From contig CM057826.1 in the NCBI GenBank assembly GCA_030068075.1, forward strand, positions 60,547,312 through 60,611,311: DNA of 64,000 bases. The letters are read 5' to 3'. The notes under the pieces were generated by a model. It was given only the letters and a program-made list of their open reading frames with translations. It searched no databases and was not told the origin of the DNA. The position numbers and the translations under genes are program-made. Origin of the DNA: Paguma larvata (lineage: Eukaryota > Chordata > Mammalia > Carnivora > Viverridae). This document shows, in pieces, positions 10,860 to 22,714 of the stretch. The stretch's first letter is position 1. Each line of letters starts with the position of its first letter.

Positions 10860-11320
10860 CTCAGGTCTGGGATTATTAGTAGAACCCTCGAGTGGTCTTC
10901 CTACCTCCCAATTTCACCCCCTCCAGTTGCATTTCCATCCAGACTGCTAGAGGAATATTTAATGTTCAAATGGAACCACGTCCGTGAACGCTGGATATTA
11001 AACACATGCTAGCTCTCCTGTTCTCCCAATAAACTCCAGTCTGACCCCATGCGCCTTCTTGAGCTTGCCTCTGTTTACCTATCCAGCTTCCTCTTTCCTG
11101 CCACGTACCGTCCACATCCACGCACCTTCACACACGCTGTTCTCTCTGGCCGAATCACCCTTCCCGCTCTCCTTCCAGGCTGGCTTAGTTGCCTGGTGCC
11201 GTCTTCATCATAACTTTCCTTTGAAAGGGCCCTCCTGAGGGTAGAGACCACATAGCTGTCATCCCTGCCTCCCATGTGCCTGGCCCTTGGCCTGCAGTGG
11301 ACTAGGTGTTCTGCCGGTAT
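10860..11320 (+). repeat. L2 LINE 3' fragment
   Basis: AACTCCAGTCTGACCCCATG, CACACGCTGTTCTCTCTGGC and GGGTAGAGACCACATAGCTG are in L2 order, sense. Confidence 0.7.
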
Positions 11321-11379
11321 CTGTTGTCAGGTGCATGATTAGTCTTTAGGTTACACGGTAACATATGAATGAGATTTTT

Positions 11380-11780
11380 CTCCGTTTCAGGTCTCAGAGG
11401 AGCCCTGGGGAAATAGTTCTTTAAAACCCGAAAATGAGGCCAGGAAAATCAATTGCATTTCTCGGCTGTGGGAGCTGTCGGAAAAGCGTGGCTCTGCCCG
11501 AGCCTCCCAGGGCACGGCACCATAACGGGGAGTTGGAGGCACCTTTCATTTACCGTGGGTTTCAAGCAGGGTCCAGGCTGGCGCTCCCCAAACCGTTCCG
11601 CCACCCACCGCTCATGAAATTCAGGAGCAGGCGTGTTTGAAAAGCCCCGAGACGCCTTGCACAACTCCTTTCTTCTTTTTAAGTAATAATGAGCTGGCCG
11701 GGCAGCCTTGCCAATGATTTTACAGTTAAACACCCACGCTCCAAGATGCCTCCCTCGATAAGTGGATGGGGGAAAAGGCC
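11380..11780. other. Repeat-poor block, candidate conserved non-coding element
   Basis: No recognisable repeat. Balanced composition with ATCAATTGCATTTC (about 11449) and TTAAGTAATAATGAG (about 11680). Both strands carry open frames of 68-94 codons, without any known domain. Confidence 0.35.
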
Positions 11781-11789
11781 AGAGAGAAG

Positions 11790-11975
11790 ACAGGAGGGCG
11801 AATATTGATGGAGTGTCTTCTGGGTTCCTGGCACTGGGCTTGCTGTCTTTATCACCTCCTGGGCCTTCATAACTGCCCTGCTATGGGGACATTCCTGTAA
11901 GCGCTCCCTTTGTACAGAGGAAAACACTGAGAGGGAGGGAGAGGTGACTTGCCCAAGGCCACACAGGTCAGATAG
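11790..11975 (-). repeat. MIR SINE fragment
   Basis: Antisense order: GGTTCCTGGCACTGGGC, AGAGGAAAACACTGAGAG, TGACTTGCCCAAGGCCACAC. Confidence 0.8.
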
Positions 11976-12129
11976 GAGCCATCCGTGCGTCTTCGGAGCA
12001 GTCTGTTTTTATCTTCTGGACGTTGGCAGATGCACTTCCTTTGGTCAGGCTGCCAGTAAACCCTGAGTCGAGTTTGCCCCCCTGCTGCAAGTATGGGCAC
12101 TGTTACAACACCTGCCTCCAATGTACCCC

Positions 12130-12310
12130 ATCTTTGTCCCTTCCGTTTACTTCCTCACTCTTTTCCTCATCTGTGGAATGCGGATAATCATAACAATACC
12201 CATCACAAAGGATCGTGGTGAAGACCCAGCGGGGAAGCCATGTATGTAATGTACTCGAGGCAGAACTTGGTGCGCTGCGAGCACTCGGTGAACGTTAGTG
12301 ATTACTAAAT
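12130..12310 (+). repeat. MIR SINE fragment
   Basis: CTTTTCCTCATCTGTGGAAT, then GCGGATAATC, then GCGAGCACTCGGTGAAC. Confidence 0.7.
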
Positions 12311-12319
12311 CACGTAGCA

Positions 12320-13190
12320 TGGAAGTTGCCTTCAATCATTTCTGGGAAAAGATGGGGGGAAGTGCCATAAAAATCAGATGAATGAAACTAGTTAGGTGGC
12401 ATTTACTTACTCAGTATAGATGTATTGAACACCGACTGCAGCCAAGCCCTGGGCAGATACAGGGGCTGCCAAGATGAATCCTCAAGGCTGGGGACTCTCA
12501 AGGAGAAAGCAGCACCGGCGAATGTCAAACCGGCTTTCTCAGCCATGGAGCCTGTCGCTAAGAACACTCTGCTCTCTGTATCTTCTGCTCTGCTTGATCG
12601 CTGGGTCTGGGAAGCAGCCCTGACCTGAACCTCACTCCCAACCCTTTGGTTTTCCGCAATCCTGCAAAGAGGAGCCTGTAGGAAATGACACCGACCCTTC
12701 ACTCTGGGTCACGACGCCCAACTCATCCTACCAGGACTGCTGAGAGGGGAAGGCCGGAGGTCACAGTTGAATAAGCACACAATCGGGAGCCCAGACTGCA
12801 GTCCCTCTAGGGAACTCTGCAGAGGAAAGGTAATTTCATTAGGTTCCAAGCCCTTGCTTTAGTGTTCTGCAGAGAGGTGCCTCTGCGGTCTTGCAGGCTG
12901 GCTGCGTGCACAACCTTGTCCACTGGGTGTTTTGCTCCTGTTTGTAGAGTCAGAACAATTTATGAGGGACAGGCACTTCCATTATTTGAAGCTGGGGAGA
13001 GTGGGCGAAACGCAAAGGCCTGACTCCTGCCCCCAAGAACACCATGCAAAAGCTAATTAAGGCTCTGACTCACCAGACCGTTTTTTGATGAAATTAAGAG
13101 CTACGGCTCAGTATAGGCCATTTAAATGACAGGAAGTGAAGCAGTTGGCCCCACAGGCCACTGCTTAAGGAATGTATTTCAATAATAATG
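12320..13190. other. Stretch with no firmly recognised element
   Basis: The part near 12415-12480 (TGTATTGAACACCGACTGCA) resembles an old dispersed repeat. The rest is unique-looking, with no gene evidence. Confidence 0.4.
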
Positions 13191-13194
13191 ACAG

Positions 13195-13400
13195 TAATGA
13201 TATCCAGCGTTGTTGGGAGCTTTATATCCAGGGTCTTTGGGAGTCCTTGCAATGCGTCTGGTAGGTAGCTGGTATGCTAATTCCGTTTTTGCAGATGGGA
13301 GGCTGAGGCTCAGAGAGGTGGCGCTACCTGCTTAAGGTCACACAGCCAGGAGGTGGTGGAGCAGAGACTGGATCCCAGGCCAGTCTGGCGCCAGAGCGTA
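13195..13400 (-). repeat. MIR SINE fragment
   Basis: Antisense order: GATGGGAGGCTGAGGCTCAG, then TAAGGTCACACAGCCAGGAG. Confidence 0.8.
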
Positions 13401-13869
13401 CCTCCTCCTCCCACCTCCCCCTGCTTCCCTTTTAAGCCCCTGCATCCCAGTCTCTGCAAAGCCAACCCTGAACTTCCATACCACCTGGATGCTGATCCCT
13501 TAGGAGCCTGTTTTCTTCACGGTGAATTAAAACCGTAATCGTGGCGGCGGTAGTTAAACCGCATGACCTGTCCGCTCACAGCCCATGGGCCTGCTTGCTG
13601 GGGCGCATTTGGAGCTACGATCACTCCTTGTGGAAACCGCCAGGCTGGTGCAACGTCTTCGTTTACTGAGTTTCGCCCTGGCCGGATGGGTGAGGGTCTC
13701 CTTGTCCGGACCGTATTTACAAACCGCTGGTGAGTGACAAGGTTGCAGGGGAAGCTCCAGGACTCCCCTTGCTCGGCAGGCAGCCCAGGCAGGAGGCAGG
13801 CGCCCAGGTGTGCTGAGCACATGTTAGAAAGAAGGCCTGGACCTGGCCGTGCTGCATGACCCTGGGAAG

Positions 13870-14010
13870 ACCCTCTCCTCACTTCGGTAAGACAAAGACA
13901 GTAATATCTTCATCAAACAGTCGTTGTGTGGACTCGATAGAGCAATGCATGCAAACCCCAGTGCCTGGCTCATAGCAGATGCTCAATAAATGTGGGGTCC
14001 TTCTTCTCCA
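13870..14010 (+). repeat. MIR SINE fragment
   Basis: ACAGTAATATCTTCATC, then AGTGCCTGGCTCATAGCAG and ATGCTCAATAAATG. Confidence 0.75.
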
Positions 14011-14019
14011 TGCCCCCAC

Positions 14020-15320
14020 ACCCCCCCATCCTCTGTGGTAGAAGGAGATGTTTTGTGGACACCTGCTCCAGAGCCCTTTAATAGCCCCACCCCCTGCCTC
14101 CCTGTCCAGTAACTGGTCATAGGTGCTCCTGGTGTCCCCTGGGAGCTGGCTTTCCACTCAGCCCCAAACCACTCACACGCGTCACCTCACCTCGGACCTC
14201 GTCACTTCCCTCCTAGACTGCTTCCAGGAGCCAAGTCCTGGTTTCAGCCTTTGTTACTGTCTGACCCTGACCCAACTGCTTTTTGGAACCTTATTTCCCA
14301 AGGGTTAAAAAGACCAATTTTATACGATCTTTGAAACATTTAAGATGAACAATGAAAGAAAACATAGGTTTGCACCTGCGGCCCCTAATTTAAAACTTGG
14401 GACATGCCGCTTAAAGTTCAGAATCTCCATCTTTTCTTGAAGATGAAAATAGGTCCTCATTCCTGTCCGTGACCACCTTTGCCTGGGGCTGAGCAGCTGC
14501 TGTCCCCTGTCGATGTGGCGTTTTCTCTCCAGTTACCCTGAGCCCTTTTGCCTCATACCTGGGCCTCTTCCCTCATTGATGTTGCTTTTCCATTCCGTAC
14601 TTGCACATAGTAGGTGACCAGGAAATGCTGACTCCCTGCATCTTATTAGGTTGTTGACAACAAGGGTTCACTTGCCTATATCTCTATTCTGCGTTTGTGT
14701 TTCATTTATCAGCTTAGAAAGATACAACCTTGTGAAGTAAGGCCTCAGCCTCTCCATCCCGTAAGAGCCTCCCGTCACAGGTCTTAACGTCCTCTGGTCC
14801 AAGTTGAACAATGGTTTGTACTTCTGAAATGAAAAATACTTCAGGAGCCCAGAGATTTGTCCCCCACAGAAGCTGGGTCCCCAGACCCTCGTTCGTTTCT
14901 TCTTTCTAATGATTATGCCAATAGCAAATTAAACTGAGAAAAGAGTTATTGCTTTGGAATGTTCCAGTTTATATTGTGCCCTTTCTCTTTCACGGGTTCT
15001 ACAAGCAGTAATGAATTCCTGGCTCTGGCTGGGTCCACACGTCGGCACCCCTCCTTCCATAGGGAGTTTCCCTTTCTGGGTTCCGAAAAAGACTCTTGAA
15101 TTATTGCTCATATAAAGTTTGAGGCCACAGATGTTTCATTTTCCTTTTCCTTTCAAAAGGCAATTTACTTAGCGGGATTCACTGGGGCCCTAGAGAGTAG
15201 GCTTCTTTAATGGGTTTCGGGGGGCTTCCACAGGGAGCTGGCCAAACAGTGTAATAACACAATCTTCTTGGTTCAGGGATGGAGAAGATCTTTGTATTTC
15301 AAACAGCCACTCTGCTAGCA
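14020..15320. other. Stretch with only weak L2/MIR-like traces
   Basis: Short matches such as TTGCACATAGTAGGTGACCA near 14600 suggest degraded repeats. No gene or regulatory unit could be supported. Confidence 0.4.
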
Positions 15321-15329
15321 GCCATTCCA

Positions 15330-15464
15330 GAGGAAGCAGAATGAGTGGAAGATACCCACAGCCTTTGGGATCACACCTGAGTTCAAATTCTGTTTCTGAG
15401 TTCCTGATTTGAGTTGACTTGGGCGAGTGACTTGAGCTCTTTCGGTCTTATGTTCCTCATTTAT
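15330..15464 (+). repeat. MIR SINE, 5' part
   Basis: CACCTGAGTTCAAATTCTG, then TTGACTTGGGCGAGTGACTT. The element is split by a SINE and resumes at about 15662. Confidence 0.75.
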
Positions 15465-15661
15465 TTTATTAAAATTTTTTTTAATGTTTATTTTTGAGAG
15501 GGGCGGGTCAGAGAGAGAGGGAAACACAGAATCCGAAGCAGGCTCCAGGCTCTGAGCCGTCAGCACAGAGCCCAGCGCAGGACTCGAACTCATGAGCTGT
15601 GAGATCATGACCCAAGCTGAAGTCAGACGCTTAACTGACTGAGCCACCCAGGCGCCCCTGC
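15465..15661 (-). repeat. CanSINE inserted in a MIR
   Basis: It ends GCCACCCAGGCGCCCC at 15658. TGTTCCTCATTTAT is at 15451-15464 and 15662-15675, a 14-base target duplication that lies in the MIR. Confidence 0.92.
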
Positions 15662-15725
15662 TGTTCCTCATTTATAAATGATAAGACCTCCCTTATAGGG
15701 TTGGTTTTAAAAGTTACAAATAAGA
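15662..15725 (+). repeat. MIR SINE, 3' part
   Basis: ATAAGACCTCCCTTATAGGG continues the MIR interrupted at 15464. Confidence 0.65.
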
Positions 15726-16039
15726 AACAAAGTTAAAACAACTCTACTGTGTTCAATCATTCTTACTGTCCATCTTAAACCTTTGCAATGTCATCATCTT
15801 CTATACGGAGGTGCAGCCTAGAAGCAAAGCCGACGGCTTCTCCAGGAACTGACCCCCACAGAGGCATTAAACAGACTGCGGGCATGAACAAAACCAATGC
15901 TCACTCTCAAGGCCTGTCGTGCCATTTTAGTGTCAGCATTTCTATCCAAGAGGTAACATGGCAGAAATCATTCTGTCTTTGCTGAACGCGTACTGCTCCG
16001 GAGCCAAGCTAAACAGGTGATCCTGTATCACCCTTCGGT

Positions 16040-16180
16040 GCTCCTGCGGGCTGGAATCATTGTAACTCCCATCTTATAGCTGAAGACACTGAGGGCTAGA
16101 GACATCACAGAACTCGTCCAAAGTCATGCAAAAGGCAGAGGGAGGAGCTGAAAGTAGAGAGAAGGTCTGTTCTCAGTCTC
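16040..16180 (-). repeat. MIR SINE fragment
   Basis: GCTGAAGACACTGAGGGCTA and CCAAAGTCATGCAAAAGGCA are antisense MIR. Confidence 0.7.
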
Positions 16181-16559
16181 CACTGGCTTCGGACCAGCCC
16201 TGGCCAGTAGTGATGGTTGTCTTCGGTCTTTTATTTCATAAAACCCAAACAATTTCTTTCCTCCTGACAGGGCCAAACAGACCTGCAAAAACATCACGGG
16301 TCTTCGTTTTGGTCACTCTGGTTATCTCTCATTCACAGGTCTGTCCTTCAGTCCAAGGAATCTAAAAATAGGAGAATGAATTCATTAGCATTCAATGAGT
16401 GCAGTTCGTTTGGCATGAAAAACAAACAAACAAAAACAAACAAACAAACCGTCCTTCAAAACCTGGAACTGGGGGACAGTCAGAGGAAATAAGATTTTAG
16501 ATCCGGAGGCATGCGTATTCTTCCCGGAGCCTTGGTGAGAGCTAGGAATGGGATGGACG

Positions 16560-16700
16560 GCTCTGGGCACTGACTCCGTGCCGGGCGTTGTGCTCAGTAT
16601 TTTCACAGAGTGACCTCATTTTATCCTTACCCAGTGCTTCAAGGTAGTGACGGTGATCCCAATCTCCAGATGAGAAAGTTGATGCCGGGGGAATGTAAAT
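16560..16700 (-). repeat. MIR SINE fragment
   Basis: GTGCCGGGCGTTGTGCTCAG, CTCATTTTATCC, CCAGATGAGAAAGTTGATG. Confidence 0.7.
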
Positions 16701-16709
16701 GGGACCACC

Positions 16710-19000
16710 GTTCCATTTTTTCTCTCTTCCTCAAGACGCAACAGACTGCTGGAAAAACGGGCCACCTGAGGCCCCATGGAAACATACTCAGCTGACCTGA
16801 GACTGTTGGGCCTTGAGGGCAGGCTCAGCTTCTAGGCATTACCCGAAGTTGAAAATGGTGAGCGTCTTGACTGGGCCGTGTGGCTGTGGAGTCAGCCCGC
16901 GTACCCGCATCTGCAGATTGACAAGAGCTAGGAAGAGTTTGGGGCGCCAGAATCTTTCCATTCTTTCCTTCCGAGGCTCCCTGCCAATGACGTCTGTCCA
17001 TCAGCAGGTGAACGCTCACACTTTATCGGTGGTGAGTGCCCGCTCACCTGAGAGACAGCTTCTTCCATGAGCTGAGTGGGCATGCGGCCATTGGTGGGAC
17101 GCCTAAAGAGTCTCTGGCTTCTCCTCTTGGTTTGCCCACCCTCTCGTTCTACAATTTGAGGGAAAGGCAGTCGAAAGCACGCGCACCATCACCAGAAGGA
17201 AGAAAAACAAGCTGGAAGATAGGAGAGAGAGAGTTTGTGCCCAGATCCTAACGCCAGGCTTACTCAGTGGTCAGCCGGGTCAAGTTCCCCCAGGGAGAGG
17301 AGGTATAGACCGGAGAAGAGATGGCAGGAGACCGTTACCCTGTCATGATCCATGAAGCAAGAAAAGAGGAGATCTTCATGGGGTCTGAACTCAGAGGGGC
17401 AGGGAGGAGAGCTGGAACCTGGGGCCTGTCTTTAAGGCACAAGGTCCATAGATCCTGCCTGCCGGGCTCTGAAAAATGGGATCCACCATGCCTCTCCTTT
17501 GGGGGAACCAGGAAGGGGAATAGTGAGGGGTTCCTCGGGGCCACTCTGGATTCACTTGAAGGACTCACGGGCCCCAGTGAATAGCCGTATTCAGCACCAC
17601 GCTTCATTATAGCGAAAGGATACAAAACACAGTCGGTAAAGGAAAGAGGTGCATGGGATAAAGCCCAAAGTTCAAGGCCAAGTTTGAGCTGCCAGACTCC
17701 TCACCTCGTGGAGTCACGCTGGACACACTCCATTCCCCCAGCGACGAGTCGTGACAGGCGTGAAATGGCGTCTACCAGGCAACTCATTAGAGACTCGGCG
17801 CCCAGGGCTTTTACCAGGAGCTGGTCATGTAGGCACCCCTCGCCCAGCACGTACCCAAGTTCCAGAGCCCCAGAAGGGAGGCCGGAGTTCAGCACAACCC
17901 ATATTATTTGTACAATTTAGGTGCAGCGAGCCACTCTTTTTAGCTCCGGGAATGGCAGGGCCGTCCTGTCGTGCAAGTTCCCAGGCCCCAGTCAAGCGCC
18001 GGCCTTGCAAGTAGACCTTTCCAAGGGTGACGGTCTCTGTAAAATTTCCTCCAAGGCTCCCCCAGGTGGGATGGGTACGTGCGTATGTGTGGGGGGTGAG
18101 CGGGGGAGAAGATGGGGTACAGACTCCTTCCTCCTTGCAGACAAAGGCAGTGAATGGAGGAGAGGAGGCGAGATGCCGCCTCCCCCAAGCACAGCTGACT
18201 CCTGTCCGAGGACCCTCTGCCGGGCAGCTGTTGTGGCATCAGCAGGCCTGCTTTCCCACCCTCGCGAGATTTAGAGGAAGATGTGGAGTAGCTTGTTCGG
18301 CTCAGAAGCCCTCCTGGCGTCCCCAGCAGTGCCACACATCGGAGCTTGCAGAATGATTTCTAATTTTCCAAGCCAATTTTGCTGACCTGATTCTCTCTCT
18401 CTCTCTCTTTTTTTGAAATCAACTCGTCTGCCAAGAAAGGGGATTCAGGAATGAAAGTAGCTTAATAGAACGGGGCTATTTGGCCTGCAGGGCTGGTGTC
18501 TCCATGGAGATGCGGGTGCAGGCTGTGTCTAGGTACGGTGGGCCGGGATGCGGGGAGACGGCTGTGTGCCTCTGTTGGTGGCCGTGGTATGCACGGAGGG
18601 CTTCCAAGGTGGAGGAGACCACCCTGCTCTGGCACCCGGCTCTGGCCATGGCTGAAGCAAATGGGTGTGAATCTTTCAAAGCTCACTCGTATGTTCTTTG
18701 TGGCAGGAACAAGGACTGGGCAGGTCACTGAGGCCCAGCCCCCCTGCCCTTGAGAAGCTCATGGTTCTGGTGGGGTGGGCTGTTGGGACAAGAAGTCGTG
18801 AAAACACAGAGCAGTAAGTGCCTGTGGCCAGGGACCCGGCACCTGGAGCTTCAGAGAGGCGTCCCTCCTGGGGGAAAGGTCCGGAAAGGCTTCCTGGTGT
18901 GTGTTGTGAGGGGGAAGGAAGTGGAAAGTCATGCCAGTAGCAGGAAGTCTAAAACTTTCAGGAACTAGGGAGGGAAACGGCGAGGGCGAGAGAGGGGGAG
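16710..19000. other. Stretch with no recognised element
   Basis: GC-moderate, repeat-poor sequence with many short frames open on both strands (up to 131 codons). None has a recognisable domain or paired splice sites. A TC run is at 18392-18408. Confidence 0.45.
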
Positions 19001-19003
19001 AGA

Positions 19004-19008
<5 letters not shown>

Positions 19009-19053
<45 letters not shown>
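19009..19053 (+). repeat. (TG)n microsatellite
   Basis: About 22 uninterrupted TG units. Confidence 0.98.
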
Positions 19054-19054
<1 letters not shown>

Positions 19055-19129
19055 TTCCTGGGGCTGTAGCAGTTGTGATGAGGGACAAGTAAACAGAGGG
19101 AAGATGGTGCAGGGCCGAAGAAAGAAAAT

Positions 19130-19290
19130 GTGTTCTGGATCTAAACAGATCTGGCTTGTAGATCTTGCTCCACTGCTGATGGGCTGGAAAATTCTGGAAA
19201 CTTACCCAATGCCTGCAGTCCTCAGGTTCATCATCTGAAAAGCAGGAATATCAAGCATTCCCACTCTCTGGGATACTAGGTAGGGACTGA
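19130..19290 (+). repeat. MIR SINE fragment
   Basis: CAGTCCTCAGGTTCATCATC, then TGAAAAGCAGGAATATC. Confidence 0.6.
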
Positions 19291-19299
19291 GTGAGGTCC

Positions 19300-20380
19300 T
19301 ATGTGCAACGTGCCAAGAATTTGCCAGTCAAGGCTTGAGCTCCTTGCTCCCCTCTCTTAGAAGCCAGACAAAGTCTTGGTCTTTGCCTTGCTCTAGCTGC
19401 AGCGTCCAGGTCATTTGCCTCCAAACCTGTTGGACTTGTGTGGAAATGCTGGTTTCTGGGCGTCAGGGCAGGCGGAGGGAGCCAGTGTCTCTGCGTGTAA
19501 GGGCCGAGAGGCTGCATCTAATCAGTCTCCTTCGACGTGCTGAAGCCCAATCATAGACGCGCTGTGTCGGGACGTGAGGTCAGGCTCGCCGTGGGCTGAG
19601 ATGGGAGCTTCAGCCCCACTCTAAAGTGTGCTGAGGAATAATTTAGGAAGATCCCCTCGGGGGCCGGCAAGGATGGGGGGATTGGGAGGGGAAGGCAGGA
19701 GAAACCAGAGGAGAGATGACCCCCATCAGGGGTGCCTCATTTTGCCCTATCCACAAGAATCACCAGTAGGCCCCTCAGGCCCTTTGGGAGCCCAAAGACA
19801 GACGCCGCTCCCTGGTCACAGGGACCCGCAGAGACGGGTCACAGGTGATGGCAGCACAGAGGAAAGCCCGATAGTCCTCTCGCGAGGAAGCACCTGGGTC
19901 GAAGTCAGCTCTAATGCTGCGCGGTGATAACAGGAAGAGCGATGGCCGCAGGAATGCCTGTCTATCGCTTTCGCGTTTACACAGCGCTTTTGCCTTTTGC
20001 ATTCTTCATCCCGGCCGTACCTCACGACTGGTTTTGTGTGGGTTAGTGTAATGACTTAGAGCCCTTCGGCAGGTGATACGGTGGAGGTCGGCCTCGTGCA
20101 GGGAGGAGCCAGACGTGGTACGTGAGGATCCTTTCTGCGTGACGTAGAAAGTTGTATGGGCCAGAAATGGGCAGAATGGGAAGAAGTGGAAGGAATCAAG
20201 ATTTACGCAGGGACGCAGGTCGAGAAGAATAAACAGCAAGCATGGAAAGGCAGACTTGAGACGATGGCACGATTATAATGGGTGTTTTCCTCTTGGATTT
20301 CCAATGCTGTTCTTATTATAATGGTGCAATGCCCTCGGAATAAAAATAAACTCTAACATAGTTATAGGTTTATCAGCAGT
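19300..20380. other. Stretch with no recognised element
   Basis: Unique-looking, with scattered CpGs near 19830-19990. No gene evidence. Confidence 0.4.
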
Positions 20381-20384
20381 CTAA

Positions 20385-20560
20385 CATATGGTAAGGCGGT
20401 TGTATTTCTGAGTTAGGCAGACCTGAGTTGAACTCTGCACTCTGCCTTCATGTGTGTAAAGTCATTGCCACCTGTGAAATGGGCGCCTTGATAGTACCTT
20501 CCCCACAGAGTTTTGAGGACATGAAATGCGTGTGCTCCACGGGTGCTAACTAAGGTCATT
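20385..20560 (+). repeat. MIR SINE fragment
   Basis: AGGCAGACCTGAGTTGAACT, then ACCTGTGAAATGGGCGCC. Confidence 0.75.
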
Positions 20561-20612
20561 ACCACAGGCTGGTCCTATCCCGAAGGCTTCATGCGTTACC
20601 ACATGCTGTCTT

Positions 20613-20825
20613 TTTTTTTTTTTTTAATATTTATTTATTTTTGAAGGAGAGAGACAGAGTGTGAGTGGGGAGGGGCAGAGAGAGAGGGAGACACAGAATC
20701 AGAAGCAGGCTCCAGGCTCTGAGCCGTCAGCACAGAGCCCGATGGTGGGGCTCAAACTCACAGACCGGGAAATCACGACCTGAGCTGAAGTTGGACGCTT
20801 AACCGACTGAGCAACCCAGGCGCCC
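20613..20825 (-). repeat. CanSINE with target duplication
   Basis: It ends AACCCAGGCGCCCC. CCACATGCTGTCTT is at 20599-20612 and 20826-20839, an exact 14-base duplication. It interrupts an antisense MIR (about 20555-20960). Confidence 0.93.
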
Positions 20826-20839
20826 CCACATGCTGTCTT

Positions 20840-20960
20840 ACAATGGCCAGTGTGTGGTAGCCATCAGCATCACCCCCATTTCAGAGAGAAGTAGGTCAGG
20901 GAGAAGTTAGTGACGGAGCTGGGCTTGCAGGTGTAGACAATCTGGCTCTAAAGCTCTACT
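20840..20960 (-). repeat. MIR SINE, part after SINE insertion
   Basis: CACCCCCATTTCAGAGAGA, then AAGTTAGTGACGGAGCTGGG. Confidence 0.65.
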
Positions 20961-20969
20961 CCAGTTAAG

Positions 20970-21400
20970 AGCTTGGTGCTAGGGAGAGGGCTGGGGAAAC
21001 CAGGATGTCACTGCGGCAGAATTTATGGAGGCTACCATCCCCTCGCACTTTCCGCTCAAGCCCTATTGTCAGGATCTTTGGGACCGAGCCAGGAGCCAGG
21101 CACTGGGCGGCCTCATTCTGTCCCCAGAGGTTCCAGCTGTCACATGCGAAAGACGAATGTGTGTCGGGCAGCTCTGTTTTTATCTCCCCACAAAGTTTAA
21201 TTTCCCCGATGCGAGCGGTTCGATTGCTTCGAGGTTTCCAGGGTTTGCATTTTTCATAAAAAGGGCGGTTCATTGGGCATCGCGATGCCTCGGGGGCCGC
21301 AGTACATGAATGTTAATGAAACTCATGTTTCCCGTCTTAATGAGGATCCTAGATCAGTGTCCCGGCTTGGCAGTCAGTGGAAGGGTTCTGTTTTTCTCCT
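20970..21400. other. Repeat-poor block, candidate conserved non-coding element
   Basis: Both AT-rich and CpG-containing motifs are present: CAAAGTTTAATTTCC (about 21192), GCATTTTTCATAAAAAGG and ATGAATGTTAATGAAACTC (about 21306). Three overlapping + frames of 75-94 codons and one minus frame of 102 codons are open here, none recognisable. Confidence 0.38.
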
Positions 21401-21539
21401 CTGTCTTCCTGACTCCTGGGATTTCCATGGCTAGGGGGCACAGCCCTAGAACGTGTATAGAACGTACTGTCTTGTGTTCATTGCACTGATGTAAGCAAGG
21501 CAGCAGCAGGCCGGAGAGATGCTTACCGAGAGCCGGCTT

Positions 21540-21785
21540 AAGGCAGTGGTTGGGACGGCGAACTGCAGACTCGGATACTCTAGAGTTCCAATCCGGCTCC
21601 GCGACTCAATAACCCGGGGAACTTGGGCCGGTTACACTGTGCCTCGGTGCCTTTGTTTGCACCAATGTGGGCAATGATTGGGCTTGTAGGTTTATCATGA
21701 AAGCTTTTAAAAGACAATACATAAATAGTGCTTGACACAGTACCCAGTGCATTACTGAACAGTCAGTAGGTGATTGCTCTTATTG
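21540..21785 (+). repeat. MIR SINE, one arm of an inverted pair
   Basis: GAGTTCCAATCCGGCTCC, then GGAACTTGGGCCGGTTACAC, then GTGCCTTTGTTTGC and AATAGTGCTTGACACAG. Confidence 0.75.
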
Positions 21786-21789
21786 GTTA

Positions 21790-21985
21790 AGTCCTGGCAC
21801 CGGCACAACCCTGGGCAATGCTGCAGGCATCATCTCATTTAATCCCCGCAGCAGTCCTGTGGGTGGGGATTTTTGTCCCCGTTTAACCGATGGGGAAATG
21901 GGCTCAGAGAGGCGAAGTGTCTTGTCCCGGGTCACGCAGCTCATCAGAGGCAGACATAGGACGAGAGCCCTGTTGGGTTGGTGCC
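21790..21985 (-). repeat. MIR SINE, other arm of an inverted pair
   Basis: ATCTCATTTAATCCCCGCAG, GATGGGGAAATGGGCTCAG, CGGGTCACGCAGCTCATCAG, in antisense order. Confidence 0.8.
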
Positions 21986-21989
21986 CCCC

Positions 21990-22700
21990 TCCCCTCTAGG
22001 AAGAACTTCATGGACACTGCTCAAAATGGCAGGCCTAGTGCTCCCAGCCATTCGAAAGAAGCCTCTCGTCTTTGACGGGCACGGCAGACAGACAAGGAAG
22101 TCACTTCAAGGGCAGCTAATAATTCTTCCACCATCAGACAGACTACTGCAGATGACCTAGAGAGTTTTATCCGGTCACCCTGCAAGGCTGCGGAACAGTT
22201 AAGAAGGGCCCAGAAAATTCGCTGCTGGCAGCGCTTTGTGCCAAAAAATGAGAAAGGGGGTGTGGGGTAGGGAGTGCGGGGTATGCCTTTGCATCCTCAT
22301 CCCCCCCTCCCCAGCGCCAGCTCGTGAGCTGGAAGCTGGAGCCAAAGAGACAAACAAGATCAGGTCCCTGCGGCCAGGACACACACGCAAGAGAGCAGAC
22401 AATTGTGGTACGGGAGCTGAGCGCTAAGTGGGGCAGGAGAAAGAGCGTAGCGAGAGAGGGCTTGCCAGGGAAGGCAACAGGCCGTGAGTTGGGTTTTGAA
22501 GCCTGGCTAGGAGTTCACTAAGGGAGGAAAGGCTGAAAAAGCCCACAAGAGCAACGCATGTTGAGAAAAGCGACAGTCTTCCCGAGTGGCTGGAGCTTCT
22601 GAAGGCCTGCCGAGAAGCAGGGCGGGCGACGTGGAGAAATCAAGGAGCTCCCACCTGCGGATCGTGCCGGCGTGGGAGGGCCCTCTGGTAGTTTCGTGGG
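21990..22700. other. Stretch with no firmly recognised element
   Basis: The GAGCTG/GAGGGCTTGCC region around 22420-22640 resembles an old dispersed repeat of uncertain family. No gene evidence. Confidence 0.4.
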
Positions 22701-22714
22701 GCTGGCAGAACATG

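Noticed and set aside
22679..22692. CTCF-like motif GGGCCCTCTGGTAG
   Set aside because: It matches the core with at least two mismatches, including a key G, so it cannot be supported by eye.
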